NCBI RefSeq assembly: GCF_003416895.1
Contig: NZ_QVIO01000001.1
Coordinates: forward strand, 248,001 to 312,000
Length of the DNA: 64,000 bases
Source: Duganella sp. BJB476
GTDB taxonomy: Bacteria; Pseudomonadota; Gammaproteobacteria; Burkholderiales; Burkholderiaceae_D
Direction: 5' to 3'
Part shown: one piece after another, positions 38,549 through 47,083 of the stretch
Numbering within the stretch: position 1 is the stretch's first letter
Layout: every line of letters begins with the position of its first letter
Notes under the pieces: model-generated
Seen by the model: only the letters and a program-made list of their open reading frames with translations
The model's database searches: none
What the model was told of the DNA's origin: nothing
Program-made: the position numbers and the translations under genes

Positions 38549-40054
38549 ATGACTACTCCACTTCCACAAGCAGTTATCGACATGGTGCCGCTGTACGCAG
38601 AGATCACCCTGCTGGTCGGCGCCTGCGCGATCCTGTTGATCGATATGTTCCTGTCGCAGGGTAAGCGCTCGGTGACCTACGTGCTGTCGCTGCTGACGCT
38701 GCTGATCTGCGGCGCCCTGAGCTACCACGACTACGCGGCCGGCACCACGGTCTACACCTTCAACGGCATGTTCGTGTCCGACCCGATGTCGAACCTGCTC
38801 AAGCTGTTCACCTACCTGGCCGTCGGCCTGACCCTGGTCTACTCGCGTCAATACGCGGACGACCGCGGCATGTTGAGCGGTAACCTGGGCGGCGAGTTCT
38901 ACGTGCTGGCGCTGTTCGCCACGCTGGGCCAGATGGTCATGATCTCCGGCTCCAACTTCCTGTCCGTGTACCTGGGCGTGGAACTGATGTCGCTGTCGCT
39001 GTACGCGCTGGTGGCGATCCGCCGCGACAACCACAAAGCCACCGAAGCCGCGATGAAGTACTTCATCCTGGGCGCGCTGGCCTCCGGTTTCCTGTTGTAT
39101 GGCATCTCGATGCTGTACGGCGCGACCGGCACGCTGGACATCGCCAAAGTGGCAACCGCTGTCGCAGCCGGCACCATCAAGCCGACCATCCTGGTCTTCG
39201 GCCTGGTGTTCCTGGTCGCCGGCCTGGCGTTCAAGCTGGGCGCAGTACCGTTCCACATGTGGGTACCGGACGTGTATGAAGGTTCGCCAACCGCAGTGAC
39301 CCTGCTGCTGGGCGGCGCACCGAAGATCGCCACCTTCGCCATCTGCATCCGCCTGCTGGTGGAAGGCCTGCTGCCGATGGCAGTCGATTGGCAGCAGATG
39401 TTGATGGTGCTGGCGGTAATGTCGCTGGCCATCGGTAACCTGACCGCGATCGCACAGACCAACTTGAAGCGCATGCTGGCTTACTCCACCATCGCGCAAA
39501 TGGGCTTCGTGCTGCTTGGCCTGCTCGCTGGCGTTGCCGGCACCACCGACCGTACCGGCGCCGCCGCTGCCTACAGCGCCGCGATGTACTACACCATCAC
39601 CTACGTGCTGACCACCATCGGCAGCTTCGGCGTGTTGATGCTGTTGTCGCGCGCCGGCTTCGAAGCGGAAAACCTGGCCGACTTCAAAGGCCTGAGCAAG
39701 CGTAACGGCTGGTTCGCGGCTGTGATGTCGATCCTGCTGTTCTCGCTGGCCGGCGTGCCACCGATGATGGGCTTTGCCGCCAAGTTCTCGGTGCTGACCG
39801 CAGTGCTGGGCACCGGCCAGATCTGGCTGACCGTGCTGGCGGTGATGTTCTCGCTGATCGGCGCGTTCTACTACCTGCGCGTGGTCAAGATGATGTGGTT
39901 CGATGAGCCGACCGACAATGCACCGATCGTGGTCAAGGGCGACATGAGCTTCGCCCTGAGCCTGAACGGCATCGCCATCATCGCACTGGGCCTGCTGCCA
40001 GGCCCGCTGCTGGCGGCCTGCCTGAAAGCCATCACCCTGACGCTGAACACCTGA
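38549..40054 (+). CDS. nuoN: NADH-quinone oxidoreductase subunit N
   Basis: 501 residues, antiporter-like membrane subunit. Landmarks are [18 protein letters not shown] with the conserved Glu, [20 protein letters not shown] with the Lys, and [20 protein letters not shown]. Last canonical complex I gene. Its TGA overlaps the next ATG (TGATG), tying the DUF2818 gene to the operon. Confidence 0.97.
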   Translation: MTTPLPQAVIDMVPLYAEITLLVGACAILLIDMFLSQGKRSVTYVLSLLTLLICGALSYHDYAAGTTVYTFNGMFVSDPMSNLLKLFTYLAVGLTLVYSRQYADDRGMLSGNLGGEFYVLALFATLGQMVMISGSNFLSVYLGVELMSLSLYALVAIRRDNHKATEAAMKYFILGALASGFLLYGISMLYGATGTLDIAKVATAVAAGTIKPTILVFGLVFLVAGLAFKLGAVPFHMWVPDVYEGSPTAVTLLLGGAPKIATFAICIRLLVEGLLPMAVDWQQMLMVLAVMSLAIGNLTAIAQTNLKRMLAYSTIAQMGFVLLGLLAGVAGTTDRTGAAAAYSAAMYYTITYVLTTIGSFGVLMLLSRAGFEAENLADFKGLSKRNGWFAAVMSILLFSLAGVPPMMGFAAKFSVLTAVLGTGQIWLTVLAVMFSLIGAFYYLRVVKMMWFDEPTDNAPIVVKGDMSFALSLNGIAIIALGLLPGPLLAACLKAITLTLNT

Positions 40055-40359
40055 TGGATGTTTCCGTCGCCAGCTGGTTGGTGATCGCCGCTGCACTGGT
40101 GGCCGCCAACCTGCCGTTTTTCAACGACAAAGTATTCGCACTGGTGGCCACCAAGTGGCCCCGCAAGCCGCTGTTCGTGCGGCTGGCGGAAATGGCGGTG
40201 CTGTACTTTGTCGTTGGCGCCATCGGCTTCGCCCTCGAAGCGCAGATCGGCAACCGCTTCCCGCAGACTTGGGAGTTTTATGCCATCTCCGCCTGCATCT
40301 TCATCGTCCTGGGCTTCCCTGGATTCATCGTCCGCTACCTGCGCAAGCGCCACGGCTGA
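40054..40359 (+). CDS. DUF2818 membrane protein at the end of the nuo operon
   Basis: 101 residues with three hydrophobic segments: SVASWLVIAAALVAANLPFF, EMAVLYFVVGAIGFAL and FYAISACIFIVLGFPGFI, and a basic tail (RYLRKRHG). It matches the DUF2818 family, found almost only in betaproteobacteria just after nuoN. The ATG overlaps the nuoN stop, so it should be made together with complex I. A role as an accessory or assembly factor is a reasonable inference, not shown by the sequence. Confidence 0.85.
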   Translation: MDVSVASWLVIAAALVAANLPFFNDKVFALVATKWPRKPLFVRLAEMAVLYFVVGAIGFALEAQIGNRFPQTWEFYAISACIFIVLGFPGFIVRYLRKRHG

Positions 40360-40392
40360 TACACTATCGTTCTTCAACGACGTGGAACAGGC

Positions 40393-40947
40393 ATGGACGA
40401 GCATCTGACAGAAACCCGTATCGACGGTGAATTGGTCTACAACGGCCACTTCCTCAAAGTCCAACGCGACACTATCTCACTCCCCGACGGCAAGCACACC
40501 GCGCGCGAATTCGTGCTGCACCCCGGCGCGGTGGTGATCCTGCCGTTGCTGGACGACGGCAGGGTGCTGATGGAACGCCAGTACCGCTATCCGCTGCATC
40601 AGGTGTTCATCGAATTCCCGGCCGGGAAAATCGATCACAATGAAGACCCGCTGGTCGCCGCCCACCGCGAACTGGAAGAGGAAACCGGCTACACCGCCAC
40701 CGAGTGGCAGTTCGTCACCACTATCCACAACGCCATCGCCTATTCGGACGAGCACCTGGACCTGTACCTGGCGCGCGGCCTGAAGGCCGGCCCGCAGAAG
40801 CTGGACGACGGCGAGTTCCTCGAAACCTTCACCGCCACCATCGACGAACTGCTGCAATGGGTGCGCGAAGGGAAAGTCACCGACGTCAAAACCATCATCG
40901 GCATCTTCTGGCTGGACAAGCTGCGCGCGGGCGACTGGAAGCTATGA
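40393..40947 (+). CDS. NUDIX hydrolase, ADP-ribose pyrophosphatase-like
   Basis: 184 residues. A complete NUDIX box runs GKIDHNEDPLVAAHRELEEE followed by TGY (G-x5-E-x7-REUxEExGU), with the preceding VFIEFPA strand and the upstream RQYRYPLHQ substrate segment typical of ADP-ribose/GDP-mannose pyrophosphatases. It would hydrolyse nucleoside diphosphate sugars to sugar phosphate and NMP with Mg2+. Lies 33 bases after the DUF2818 gene and overlaps the next gene by 4 bases (ATGA). Confidence 0.9.
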   Translation: MDEHLTETRIDGELVYNGHFLKVQRDTISLPDGKHTAREFVLHPGAVVILPLLDDGRVLMERQYRYPLHQVFIEFPAGKIDHNEDPLVAAHRELEEETGYTATEWQFVTTIHNAIAYSDEHLDLYLARGLKAGPQKLDDGEFLETFTATIDELLQWVREGKVTDVKTIIGIFWLDKLRAGDWKL

Positions 40948-41636
40948 AGCTCGTCATCCTCGTCGGTCTGGGCCTGCTGGCCAGCGGCACGGCATACGCC
41001 GCCGCGCAGCGCACGCCGTTCCAGATCCGTTGCGAGGATACGATCGCGAAGACGGTGTCGGTGCTGTCGGCCAAACAGAACGGCTACACCATCAACAACC
41101 AGCTGCCTTACCGCGCGTTGACCGCGAAGTCCGGCAACATGGACAACAAGATGGTGACGCTGGGGCTGACCGTGACCAAGGGCCAGTATTCGGTCGACCT
41201 GGGCGGGCCGGTGTTGCAGGATCCGGTCAGCGGCTACGAATGCATCGCGCCGCGCGTGGACCTGAAGCTGAATTATTCGCCGGTGCTGATTTATGTCGGT
41301 AACGAGTTCGCGCCGGGCACCTGCGCGTACCAGGCGATCCTCGAACACGAACAGCGGCATCTGCAGGCCTACATGGAAAACCTGGCGCGTGTGGAGCAGG
41401 TGGTGCGCGAGGCCTTGAACAAACGCTTCGAAGCCAAGCCGCTGTACGCGCCGTCGGGCACGGCGATGTCGGCGCTGGAGCATGAGATCAACGGCACCTG
41501 GTTCCCCTTCATCCGCGATGAATTCGACAAGGGCAGGGCCAAACAGGCGGAGATCGATACGCCGGAAGAATACGCCCGCATGGGCAAGGTCTGCGACGGC
41601 GAGATCGCCGCCATCCTGCTGCGTCGCCATAAATAA
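40944..41636 (+). CDS. Exported HExxH-motif protein, putative zinc metalloprotease
   Basis: 230 residues from ATG 40944, overlapping the NUDIX stop. A signal peptide ends near AYAAA. The only catalytic-looking motif is HEQRH at 135-139 within AILEHEQRHLQAY, which fits a gluzincin-type HExxH zinc site. There are four mature-region cysteines (including Cys30, Cys100, Cys127) that could pair in the periplasm. It resembles DUF922-like predicted proteases, but I am not certain of the family. Neighbours (NUDIX, ispD) give no functional clue. Confidence 0.65.
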   Translation: MKLVILVGLGLLASGTAYAAAQRTPFQIRCEDTIAKTVSVLSAKQNGYTINNQLPYRALTAKSGNMDNKMVTLGLTVTKGQYSVDLGGPVLQDPVSGYECIAPRVDLKLNYSPVLIYVGNEFAPGTCAYQAILEHEQRHLQAYMENLARVEQVVREALNKRFEAKPLYAPSGTAMSALEHEINGTWFPFIRDEFDKGRAKQAEIDTPEEYARMGKVCDGEIAAILLRRHK

Positions 41637-41645
41637 TTGAAGAAT

Positions 41646-42359
41646 ATGACTGCATCCAAACATACCCCGCGCTACTTTGCGCTGCTGCCCGCCGCCGGCG
41701 TCGGCGCGCGCATGGCGGCGGACGGACCCAAACAATACCTGACGGTAGGCGGCAAGCCGATGTTGCGCCATGCGGTCGACGCCTTCCGCGCCAGCGACCT
41801 GGTGGCGCATACCTACGTGGTGGTCAGCGCGGCCGACGGCCAGATCGACGGCGTGCTGCCGGCCGACCTGGACGGCGTGACGGTGCTGCGCTGCGGCGGC
41901 GCCACCCGCATGGACACGGTGCTCAACGCCCTGCGTGAGCTGCAGGGCGTGGTCGCCGGCGGCGACATGATCATGGTGCACGACGCCGCGCGTCCCGGCC
42001 TGACGCCGGCCCTGATCGCCAAGCTGATAGACGGCGTGGGCGACGACGCCGCAGGCGGCCTGCTGGCGCTGCCGGTGGTGGACACGGTCAAGCGCGCGAC
42101 GGGCGTGGTGCCGGTGGCCGCGACGACGGTGTCGCGCAACGGCCTGTGGCTGGCGCAGACGCCGCAGATGTTCAGCTACGAGCTGCTGCTGCGCGCCTTG
42201 GGCAGCGCGCCGGACGCCAACGCCATCACCGACGACGCCAGCGCCGTCGAGATGCTGGGCCTGTCGCCGCGGCTGATTGAAGGCCATCCACGTAATTTGA
42301 AAGTCACGCTGCCGGCCGACATCCGCATCGCGGAAATGTATCTGGCCGCCGGCGAATAA
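41646..42359 (+). CDS. ispD: 2-C-methyl-D-erythritol 4-phosphate cytidylyltransferase
   Basis: 237 residues from ATG 41646 (an in-frame TTG at 41637 is less likely). N-terminal CTP-binding loop [22 protein letters not shown], the [11 protein letters not shown] motif and the [12 protein letters not shown] end are the IspD signatures. It makes CDP-methylerythritol in the MEP route to isoprenoids. ispF follows 14 bases later as a separate gene; the step between them (IspE) is elsewhere. Confidence 0.95.
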   Translation: MTASKHTPRYFALLPAAGVGARMAADGPKQYLTVGGKPMLRHAVDAFRASDLVAHTYVVVSAADGQIDGVLPADLDGVTVLRCGGATRMDTVLNALRELQGVVAGGDMIMVHDAARPGLTPALIAKLIDGVGDDAAGGLLALPVVDTVKRATGVVPVAATTVSRNGLWLAQTPQMFSYELLLRALGSAPDANAITDDASAVEMLGLSPRLIEGHPRNLKVTLPADIRIAEMYLAAGE

Positions 42360-42373
42360 CACAGGATAGAAAA

Positions 42374-42862
42374 ATGACCAAACTCCCATTCCGCATCGGC
42401 CAGGGCTATGATTGCCACGCACTGGTGGAAGGCCGCAAGCTGATTATCGGCGGCGTCGACATCCCGCATCATGTGGGCCTGCTGGGACACTCGGACGCCG
42501 ACGTGCTGCTGCACGCGATCACCGATTCGATACTGGGCGCAGCGGCGCTGGGCGACATCGGCAAGCACTTCCCGGATACCGATCCGCAGTTCAAGGGCGC
42601 CGATTCGCGCACCCTGCTGAAGGAAGCCGCGCGGCGCGTGGTGGCCACCGGCTACAGCATCGGCAACATCGACGCCACCATCATCGCGCAGCGGCCGAAG
42701 ATGGCGCCGCATATCGCCAGCATGTGCGCCAACATCGCGGAGGATTTGGGCGTGGCGGTCGGCCAGGTCAACATCAAGGCCAAGACCAACGAGAAGCTGG
42801 GTTACCTGGGCAGGGAAGAGGGGATCGCGGCCGAATCCATCGCCTTGCTGATATCTTCGTAA
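42374..42862 (+). CDS. ispF: 2-C-methyl-D-erythritol 2,4-cyclodiphosphate synthase
   Basis: 162 residues. Opens with [22 protein letters not shown], in which Asp and His bind the catalytic metal, continues with [20 protein letters not shown] and [11 protein letters not shown], and ends with the usual [20 protein letters not shown]. It cyclises CDP-ME 2-phosphate to MEcPP, as a trimer. The last 61 bases overlap the convergent DUF433 gene, but the ispF C-terminus looks normal, so the overlap belongs to the neighbour. Confidence 0.96.
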   Translation: MTKLPFRIGQGYDCHALVEGRKLIIGGVDIPHHVGLLGHSDADVLLHAITDSILGAAALGDIGKHFPDTDPQFKGADSRTLLKEAARRVVATGYSIGNIDATIIAQRPKMAPHIASMCANIAEDLGVAVGQVNIKAKTNEKLGYLGREEGIAAESIALLISS

Positions 42863-43302
42863 AATAAGGTCGTCGCGTTGTCCCTTACGCCGATGGCCAT
42901 GTCTAGGGAAACCGACGGATAGTCTGCTAAAAAGTCATCCAGCGGTTTTCCCGCCAGCAGATAGTCGAACATCCGCTTGATTGGCACCTGTGTTCCTTTG
43001 AATACTGGTATGCCGCCCAGAACATCAGGCTCCATCTGTACCAGCGGCGTGATGGACTTCATATAGGCCAGCCATTCCGGGTCGAATGGATCTGTTGGCG
43101 ATTTTCGGGGCGGAATAATCCTGCCCCTGAACTTATGCACGGGCTCGGTGAAGTATCTTGGATCGTATTCCGGTCCATCTTCGTCAATCACGATCTCGTC
43201 GTCATAGTCTGGCATTACATTTAGCCAGCTATCCGGGTCTTCTAAATATTTCGTTTGCTTCACGTTTCGTTGCTTTTCTAAATGAGATGATTCGTATTTC
43301 AT
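42802..43302 (-). CDS. DUF433 protein, putative antitoxin of the BrnT toxin
   Basis: 166 residues from the second of two adjacent ATGs, placed by GGAGG 6 bases upstream; that ribosome site lies inside the brnT reading frame, giving a 74-base overlap. The C-terminal part (about 88-138, [20 protein letters not shown] to [11 protein letters not shown]) is a DUF433 helix-turn-helix-like domain known from antitoxins. The acidic N-terminal 80 residues are unrecognised and may bind the toxin. The last ~20 residues are encoded antisense to ispF and look like a read-through extension. BrnT usually pairs with a BrnA ribbon-helix-helix antitoxin, so this partner is unusual. Confidence 0.72.
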   Translation of the reverse strand: MKYESSHLEKQRNVKQTKYLEDPDSWLNVMPDYDDEIVIDEDGPEYDPRYFTEPVHKFRGRIIPPRKSPTDPFDPEWLAYMKSITPLVQMEPDVLGGIPVFKGTQVPIKRMFDYLLAGKPLDDFLADYPSVSLDMAIGVRDNATTLFYEDISKAMDSAAIPSSLPR

Positions 43303-43504
43303 CATTTTCCTCCGCGTAAGTGACGACAGCAGCATAAGTTTGGAAGTAGCTATATGCGTTATATCGACGTTCGCTGTATCGAAAGCGAACGTCCTCAACA
43401 GTGCTATACGCGCCCTCAATCACAGGCGGAGCATCGGCGAAATCCAGGCCATGCTTGCGCAGGTTGCTTAGGCGCTTGGTTTCGTCCCACGTGTACGTAG
43501 TCAT
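43229..43504 (-). CDS. brnT: BrnT family toxin
   Basis: 91 residues. Family features: TWDETKRLSNLRKHGLDFAD at the N-terminus, a central RFRYSERRYNAY segment, and [20 protein letters not shown] near the end; BrnT toxins are RelE-fold ribonucleases that block translation. Its 3' third contains, in another frame, the ribosome site and start of the DUF433 gene. The toxin-first order is that of brnTA operons. The pair is inserted between ispF and an SDR gene on the opposite strand to ispDF, typical of a mobile accessory module. Confidence 0.85.
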   Translation of the reverse strand: MTTYTWDETKRLSNLRKHGLDFADAPPVIEGAYSTVEDVRFRYSERRYNAYSYFQTYAAVVTYAEENDEIRIISFRKATKREANEIFRRPG

Positions 43505-43563
43505 TTCAGTTTAGTGGCTTAAAGATATCCTTCAAGCGCCACCAAATAAAAATACCAGTTCGC

Positions 43564-43586
43564 CAGGACATCGTTTCGATATCCTG
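43564..43586. repeat. Inverted repeat upstream of brnT
   Basis: CAGGACATCG (43564-43573) and CGATATCCTG (43577-43586) form a 10-bp inverted repeat with one mismatch and a 3-base centre, 60-82 bases before the brnT start. It could be an autoregulatory operator of the toxin-antitoxin pair or part of a terminator for the SDR side. Confidence 0.45.
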
Positions 43587-43613
43587 TGCCTGGCATTCTC
43601 AACCGTCCTTCGA

Positions 43614-44369
43614 TTAGATCAATAGTGCGCCGCCGTCGACGACGTGAACCTGGCCGGTGGCGTAGCCGCTGCTCATCAGGAACAGGTAGGCGGCGGCGAC
43701 GTCTTCTGCTGAGCCTACGCGCCCGACCAGCAGCGCCTCACCGACGTCGGCAAACAACTGCTCGCGCTGCGCTTGCGGCATGTCCGCCCACAGATTCGTC
43801 GCGATCACCCCCGGCGATACTGCATTGACCCGCAGTGGCGCCAACTCCACCGCCAGCGCCCGCGTCAGCGCCTCCACCGCGCCGCACACGCTGGACATCA
43901 GCGACCATCCGCTCTGTGGACGCGCCGCCGCGATGCCGGTCGTGAAGGTGATCGAGCCACCAGCCCGGATATGGCGCGCGCCGTACTTGGCCGCCGCCAG
44001 CGCACCCCAGTAGCGCAAGTCAAACACCGAGCGCGCTGCCGCCAGGTCGAAGCCGGTCAAGGCGCCGATCGTGAGCGCGTCGCCCGCCGTATAAACCAGA
44101 TGATCGAATTCGCCGGTGGTGGCGAAGAAGCGCTCGATGGCCCGTTCATCGTGCAGATCCAGCGCGCAACCCTGCGCCTTGCCGCCGAGGTATTCCAGCG
44201 CTTTCTCGACGCGCGAGATCTGGCTCGACACCACCAGCACCTCCGCCTGCTCGCGCAGGGCCTCGCGCGCCACCGCCAGCCCGATGCCCGAAGAAGCGCC
44301 GAGCACTATCACGCGTTGCCCAAGCAGGCGGCCGCCCGTGCCTGATTTAATTTCGTTCGTTGCATTCAT
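43614..44369 (-). CDS. SDR-fold oxidoreductase with degenerate active site
   Basis: 251 residues from the ATG at 44369 (AAGGAG 6 bases upstream); a far longer open frame upstream is antisense to the LysR gene. Rossmann motif GASSGIG at 24-30 and LVYTAG support NAD(P) binding. The catalytic YxxxK of classical short-chain dehydrogenases should fall at about 158-162 but reads MSSVC, and the usual Ser lies in a TFTTG strand. The rest of the fold (GAVEALTRALAVELAPLRVN, VSPGVIATNLW) is preserved. It may bind cofactor without classical catalysis. Divergent from the LysR gene 44481. Confidence 0.82.
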   Translation of the reverse strand: MNATNEIKSGTGGRLLGQRVIVLGASSGIGLAVAREALREQAEVLVVSSQISRVEKALEYLGGKAQGCALDLHDERAIERFFATTGEFDHLVYTAGDALTIGALTGFDLAAARSVFDLRYWGALAAAKYGARHIRAGGSITFTTGIAAARPQSGWSLMSSVCGAVEALTRALAVELAPLRVNAVSPGVIATNLWADMPQAQREQLFADVGEALLVGRVGSAEDVAAAYLFLMSSGYATGQVHVVDGGALLI

Positions 44370-44480
44370 CATGTTCTCCTTGAATAAGACGGAAAGTCCG
44401 CATGCAAGAATTCTGATGCAAAAACACTGATACTCCGATAGCATGGAACTCATATCATTCATGACAAATCGGCATACATC

Positions 44481-45386
44481 ATGGCGTTCGACGAAAGGGT
44501 AGTAAATGGCATGCGCGTGCTGGCGGCGATCGTCGATGCCGGCAGTTTCGTGCGCGCGGGCGAGGCGTTGGAGATGTCGCAGTCCGGCGTCAGCCGCGCC
44601 ATCGCCAAGCTGGAGGCGCGGCTCAACATCCGGCTGTTCGACCGCACCACGCGTAAGGTAACGTTGACGGACGAAGGCCGTCGCTTCTATGCGCAAATCG
44701 GGCCGCTGCTGGCAGGGCTGGAGGAGGCGGTGGCCTCGGCGGGAGAGGGGGCGGTCGTGGTGCGTGGGCGGCTGCGCGTCAACATCGAGCCGCTGCTGGC
44801 GCGGCTGCTGCTGGGCCCCAAACTGGGCGCCTTCCTGAAACGGCATCCGGAACTGGACCTGGACCTGGTGGCGCGCGACCAGTTGGGCGACATGGTGGGC
44901 GATGGCTTCGACCTGGCGATACGTTTCGGCGATCCGCAATCGTCATCGCTGATCGCCCGCAAGCTGATGGACACGCGCGTGCTGACCGTCGCCACACCGG
45001 CCTACCTGCGTCGCCACGGCGTGCCGAAGAAGCCGTCCGACCTGGAAGGCGAGGACCACACCTGCATCCACTTCCGCAATCCGGCGACGGGCCGGCCCTA
45101 CGACTGGGAGTTCCATCGCGGCGGCAAAACCACGGTGGTCAACCCGCGCGGACAACTGACGCTGAACGACGCCGGCACCATGGAAAGCGTACTGCTGGCT
45201 GGCTACGGCCTGGCGCAGGTGATCGACCTGGCGGTGGAGCCGCTGCTGCGTTCAGGCGCGCTGACGCCGGTGTTGACGGCATGGCCTGACGAACGCTTCC
45301 CGATGTATGCCTACTACCCGTCGCGCTACCATCCGCCGGCGAAAACGCTGGCCTTCCTGGAGTTCGTTACTTCGCTGGTGGGATAG
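44481..45386 (+). CDS. LysR-family transcriptional regulator
   Basis: 301 residues. N-terminal winged helix with DAGSFVRAGEALEMSQSGVSRAIAKLEARL and LFDRTTRKVTLTDEG, followed by a periplasmic-binding-protein-like effector domain (about 95-295). It is of the CrgA/DmlR-like type with GDMVGDGFDLAIRFG. Divergently arranged with the SDR gene across 111 bases, the classical layout in which the LysR protein controls the neighbour and itself. The intergenic contains TGATA and TATCA half-sites 20 bases apart (44429-44458 region) that could be part of its site. Confidence 0.9.
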   Translation: MAFDERVVNGMRVLAAIVDAGSFVRAGEALEMSQSGVSRAIAKLEARLNIRLFDRTTRKVTLTDEGRRFYAQIGPLLAGLEEAVASAGEGAVVVRGRLRVNIEPLLARLLLGPKLGAFLKRHPELDLDLVARDQLGDMVGDGFDLAIRFGDPQSSSLIARKLMDTRVLTVATPAYLRRHGVPKKPSDLEGEDHTCIHFRNPATGRPYDWEFHRGGKTTVVNPRGQLTLNDAGTMESVLLAGYGLAQVIDLAVEPLLRSGALTPVLTAWPDERFPMYAYYPSRYHPPAKTLAFLEFVTSLVG

Positions 45387-45441
45387 CCAGCATCGATAAA
45401 CGATCTGCTACCATGGCGCTTTTGACGGCGAAGGATGGACG

Positions 45442-45738
45442 ATGGCGCGTGATATCTACGCTTATCGGCAGGTGGCGGTGCATTCGGTGGAGCGCGCGGG
45501 CAGGGTGGAGATCCATCCGGTGCCGGGACAGGCCTTCTCGCCGGAGCTGCATGTGCAGTGTTCGCGCCGCATGAGCGACGAGTACCCGCTCGGCACCTGC
45601 TTCCTGCTCGATGCCAAGCTGACCGACCGCCTGGGCGGCACACCATATCTGTATGCCTGGCATGGCGATGAAATCACAGTGCTGTCAGCCAGGGAGACCA
45701 AGGCCTTCCTGGCTGAATTCAAACGCGGCCGGATCTGA
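45442..45738 (+). CDS. Small conserved-looking protein of unknown function
   Basis: 98 residues, soluble, no signal peptide. It has beta-rich segments (DIYAYRQVAVHSVERAG, GTPYLYAWHGDEITVLS) and one Cys-Ser-Arg-Arg stretch (VQCSRRMSDEYPLGTCFLLD). No domain recognised. Codon pattern and start (GATGGACG before ATG) support a real gene. It ends tail-to-tail against the MFS gene with no gap (stop codons adjacent). Confidence 0.6.
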   Translation: MARDIYAYRQVAVHSVERAGRVEIHPVPGQAFSPELHVQCSRRMSDEYPLGTCFLLDAKLTDRLGGTPYLYAWHGDEITVLSARETKAFLAEFKRGRI

Positions 45739-46980
45739 TCAGTGTACGGCGTGCAGCTTGGCCAGCGGCTTGCCGTCGTCCCGTGCCCACGCCGCGATGA
45801 CGGCGGCCATCGCCAACGCAAACACGCCGCCAACCACCATCGCGCTCGACACGCCCAGATGGTCGACCGACACGCCGCCCACCAGCGCGCCGCTGGCCAG
45901 CGAGATCTGTGCGGTGGCGACGAATACTGCGCCGCCGCTTTCCATCGCATCCGGCGCGGCCTTGAACATCCAGGTCTGCACCGAGATCGGCATCATGCCG
46001 AAGGCCAGGCCCCAGATCACGATCAACACCGTTGCGCCGGCAGCCGTGGCGCCGAACAGCGGCATCGCCGCGGCGGACAGGCCCATGATCACACCGGTGG
46101 CGATCAGTGAATTCTTCACGCTTCGGGCCACCGCCCAGCCGCCGATCAGATTACCCACGAAACCCGCCGCGCCATAAATCAGCAGCAGCACGCTGATGGT
46201 CTTGGCGCTCAAGCCGGCGACCTGGCTCAGGAACGGCGTCACATAGGTGTAGGCGGCGAACTGGCCGATGAAGATCAGCAGCGTCGCCAGCATGCCCAGC
46301 CGCGCCTTCTGCACGCGCAGCAGCGCCGGCAGCTGGCCGAAGGTCAGGGCGGAGGTGGTCGGCAGCCGTGGCAGCAGCCACATTTGCGCCGCCAGCACCA
46401 GCAGCGACACCGCACTGGCTGTGAAGAAGGCCATGCGCCAGCCCACCATCTCACCGATCATCGCGCCGGCCGGTACGCCGGCCACGGTGCCCAGCGAGAT
46501 GCCGGCAAAGATGATCGAGGTGGCGCGCGCGGCCGATGCCTCCGGCACCAGCCGGTTGCCCAGCGCTCCGCCGATGGCCCAGAAGCCGCCGACGCCTATG
46601 CCCAGCAGCGCGCGTCCGGCCAGCACCAGTGGATAGCTGTGCGACAGCGCGACGATCAGGTTGGAGGCGATCAGTGTGGCGGTCAGGCCCCAGATGACGT
46701 AGCGGCGGTCGGTCTTGCCGACGCCGATGGTGACCAGGATGGCGGCAAACGCGGCCACCAGGCCGGGGACGGTGACCATCATGCCGGCGATGCCTTCGGT
46801 CACGCCCAATTCGGCGGCGATGGACGGCAACAGGCCGACCGGCAGGAACTCCGTGGTCACCAGCGCGAACGAGCCGACGGCGACCGACAGCACGGCCAGC
46901 CAGGCGGCGCGGGTGGGTGTGGTAATGGGCGAGGGCGCGTCGTCGGGGAGGACGGCCTGGGCGTTGGTGTGGTTTTGCAT
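45739..46980 (-). CDS. MFS drug/metabolite efflux transporter (DHA1, YdeA/AraJ-like)
   Basis: 413 residues with twelve membrane helices. SVAVGSFALVTTEFLPVGLL in helix 1 and VLAGRALLGIGVGGFWAIGG in helix 4 are typical of the DHA1 arabinose/purine/drug exporters (AraJ, NepI, YdhP). It exports small solutes using the proton gradient. Divergent from a TetR-type gene; promoter and operators between them are visible, so it is most likely the repressor's target and induced by its own substrate or a related compound. Confidence 0.9.
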   Translation of the reverse strand: MQNHTNAQAVLPDDAPSPITTPTRAAWLAVLSVAVGSFALVTTEFLPVGLLPSIAAELGVTEGIAGMMVTVPGLVAAFAAILVTIGVGKTDRRYVIWGLTATLIASNLIVALSHSYPLVLAGRALLGIGVGGFWAIGGALGNRLVPEASAARATSIIFAGISLGTVAGVPAGAMIGEMVGWRMAFFTASAVSLLVLAAQMWLLPRLPTTSALTFGQLPALLRVQKARLGMLATLLIFIGQFAAYTYVTPFLSQVAGLSAKTISVLLLIYGAAGFVGNLIGGWAVARSVKNSLIATGVIMGLSAAAMPLFGATAAGATVLIVIWGLAFGMMPISVQTWMFKAAPDAMESGGAVFVATAQISLASGALVGGVSVDHLGVSSAMVVGGVFALAMAAVIAAWARDDGKPLAKLHAVH

Positions 46981-47011
46981 ATGAGTTATTCCCTATGAGC
47001 TGTAAAAATAC

Positions 47012-47063
47012 TTGAGTTTTTTACTGATCGGTTCATAATGAAGTCCGCAAAGAACTTTGTCAA
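47012..47063. promoter_or_regulatory. Overlapping divergent promoters of the MFS and TetR genes
   Basis: For the MFS gene (- strand): TTGACA at 47063-47058, 17-base spacer, CATTAT at 47040-47035. For the tetR gene (+ strand): TTGAGT at 47012-47017, 16-base spacer, CATAAT at 47034-47039. The -10 elements coincide on opposite strands. Confidence 0.65.
47023..47032. promoter_or_regulatory. TetR operator candidate O1
   Basis: ACTGATCGGT, nearly the same as the perfect palindrome at 47074. It lies in the tetR -35/-10 spacer and at the expected start point of MFS transcription, so binding would block both promoters. Confidence 0.6.
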
Positions 47064-47073
47064 TCAATTTTTA

Positions 47074-47083
47074 ACCGATCGGT
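47074..47083. promoter_or_regulatory. TetR operator candidate O2
   Basis: ACCGATCGGT, a perfect 10-bp palindrome touching the tetR start codon and 51 bp (about five helical turns) from O1. It replaces any ribosome site. Confidence 0.6.

Noticed and set aside
43614..44939. 441-residue version of the SDR gene starting at 44939
   Set aside because: The first 190 residues are antisense to the LysR gene and lack any motif. AAGGAG before 44369 and the Rossmann start fix the true start there.
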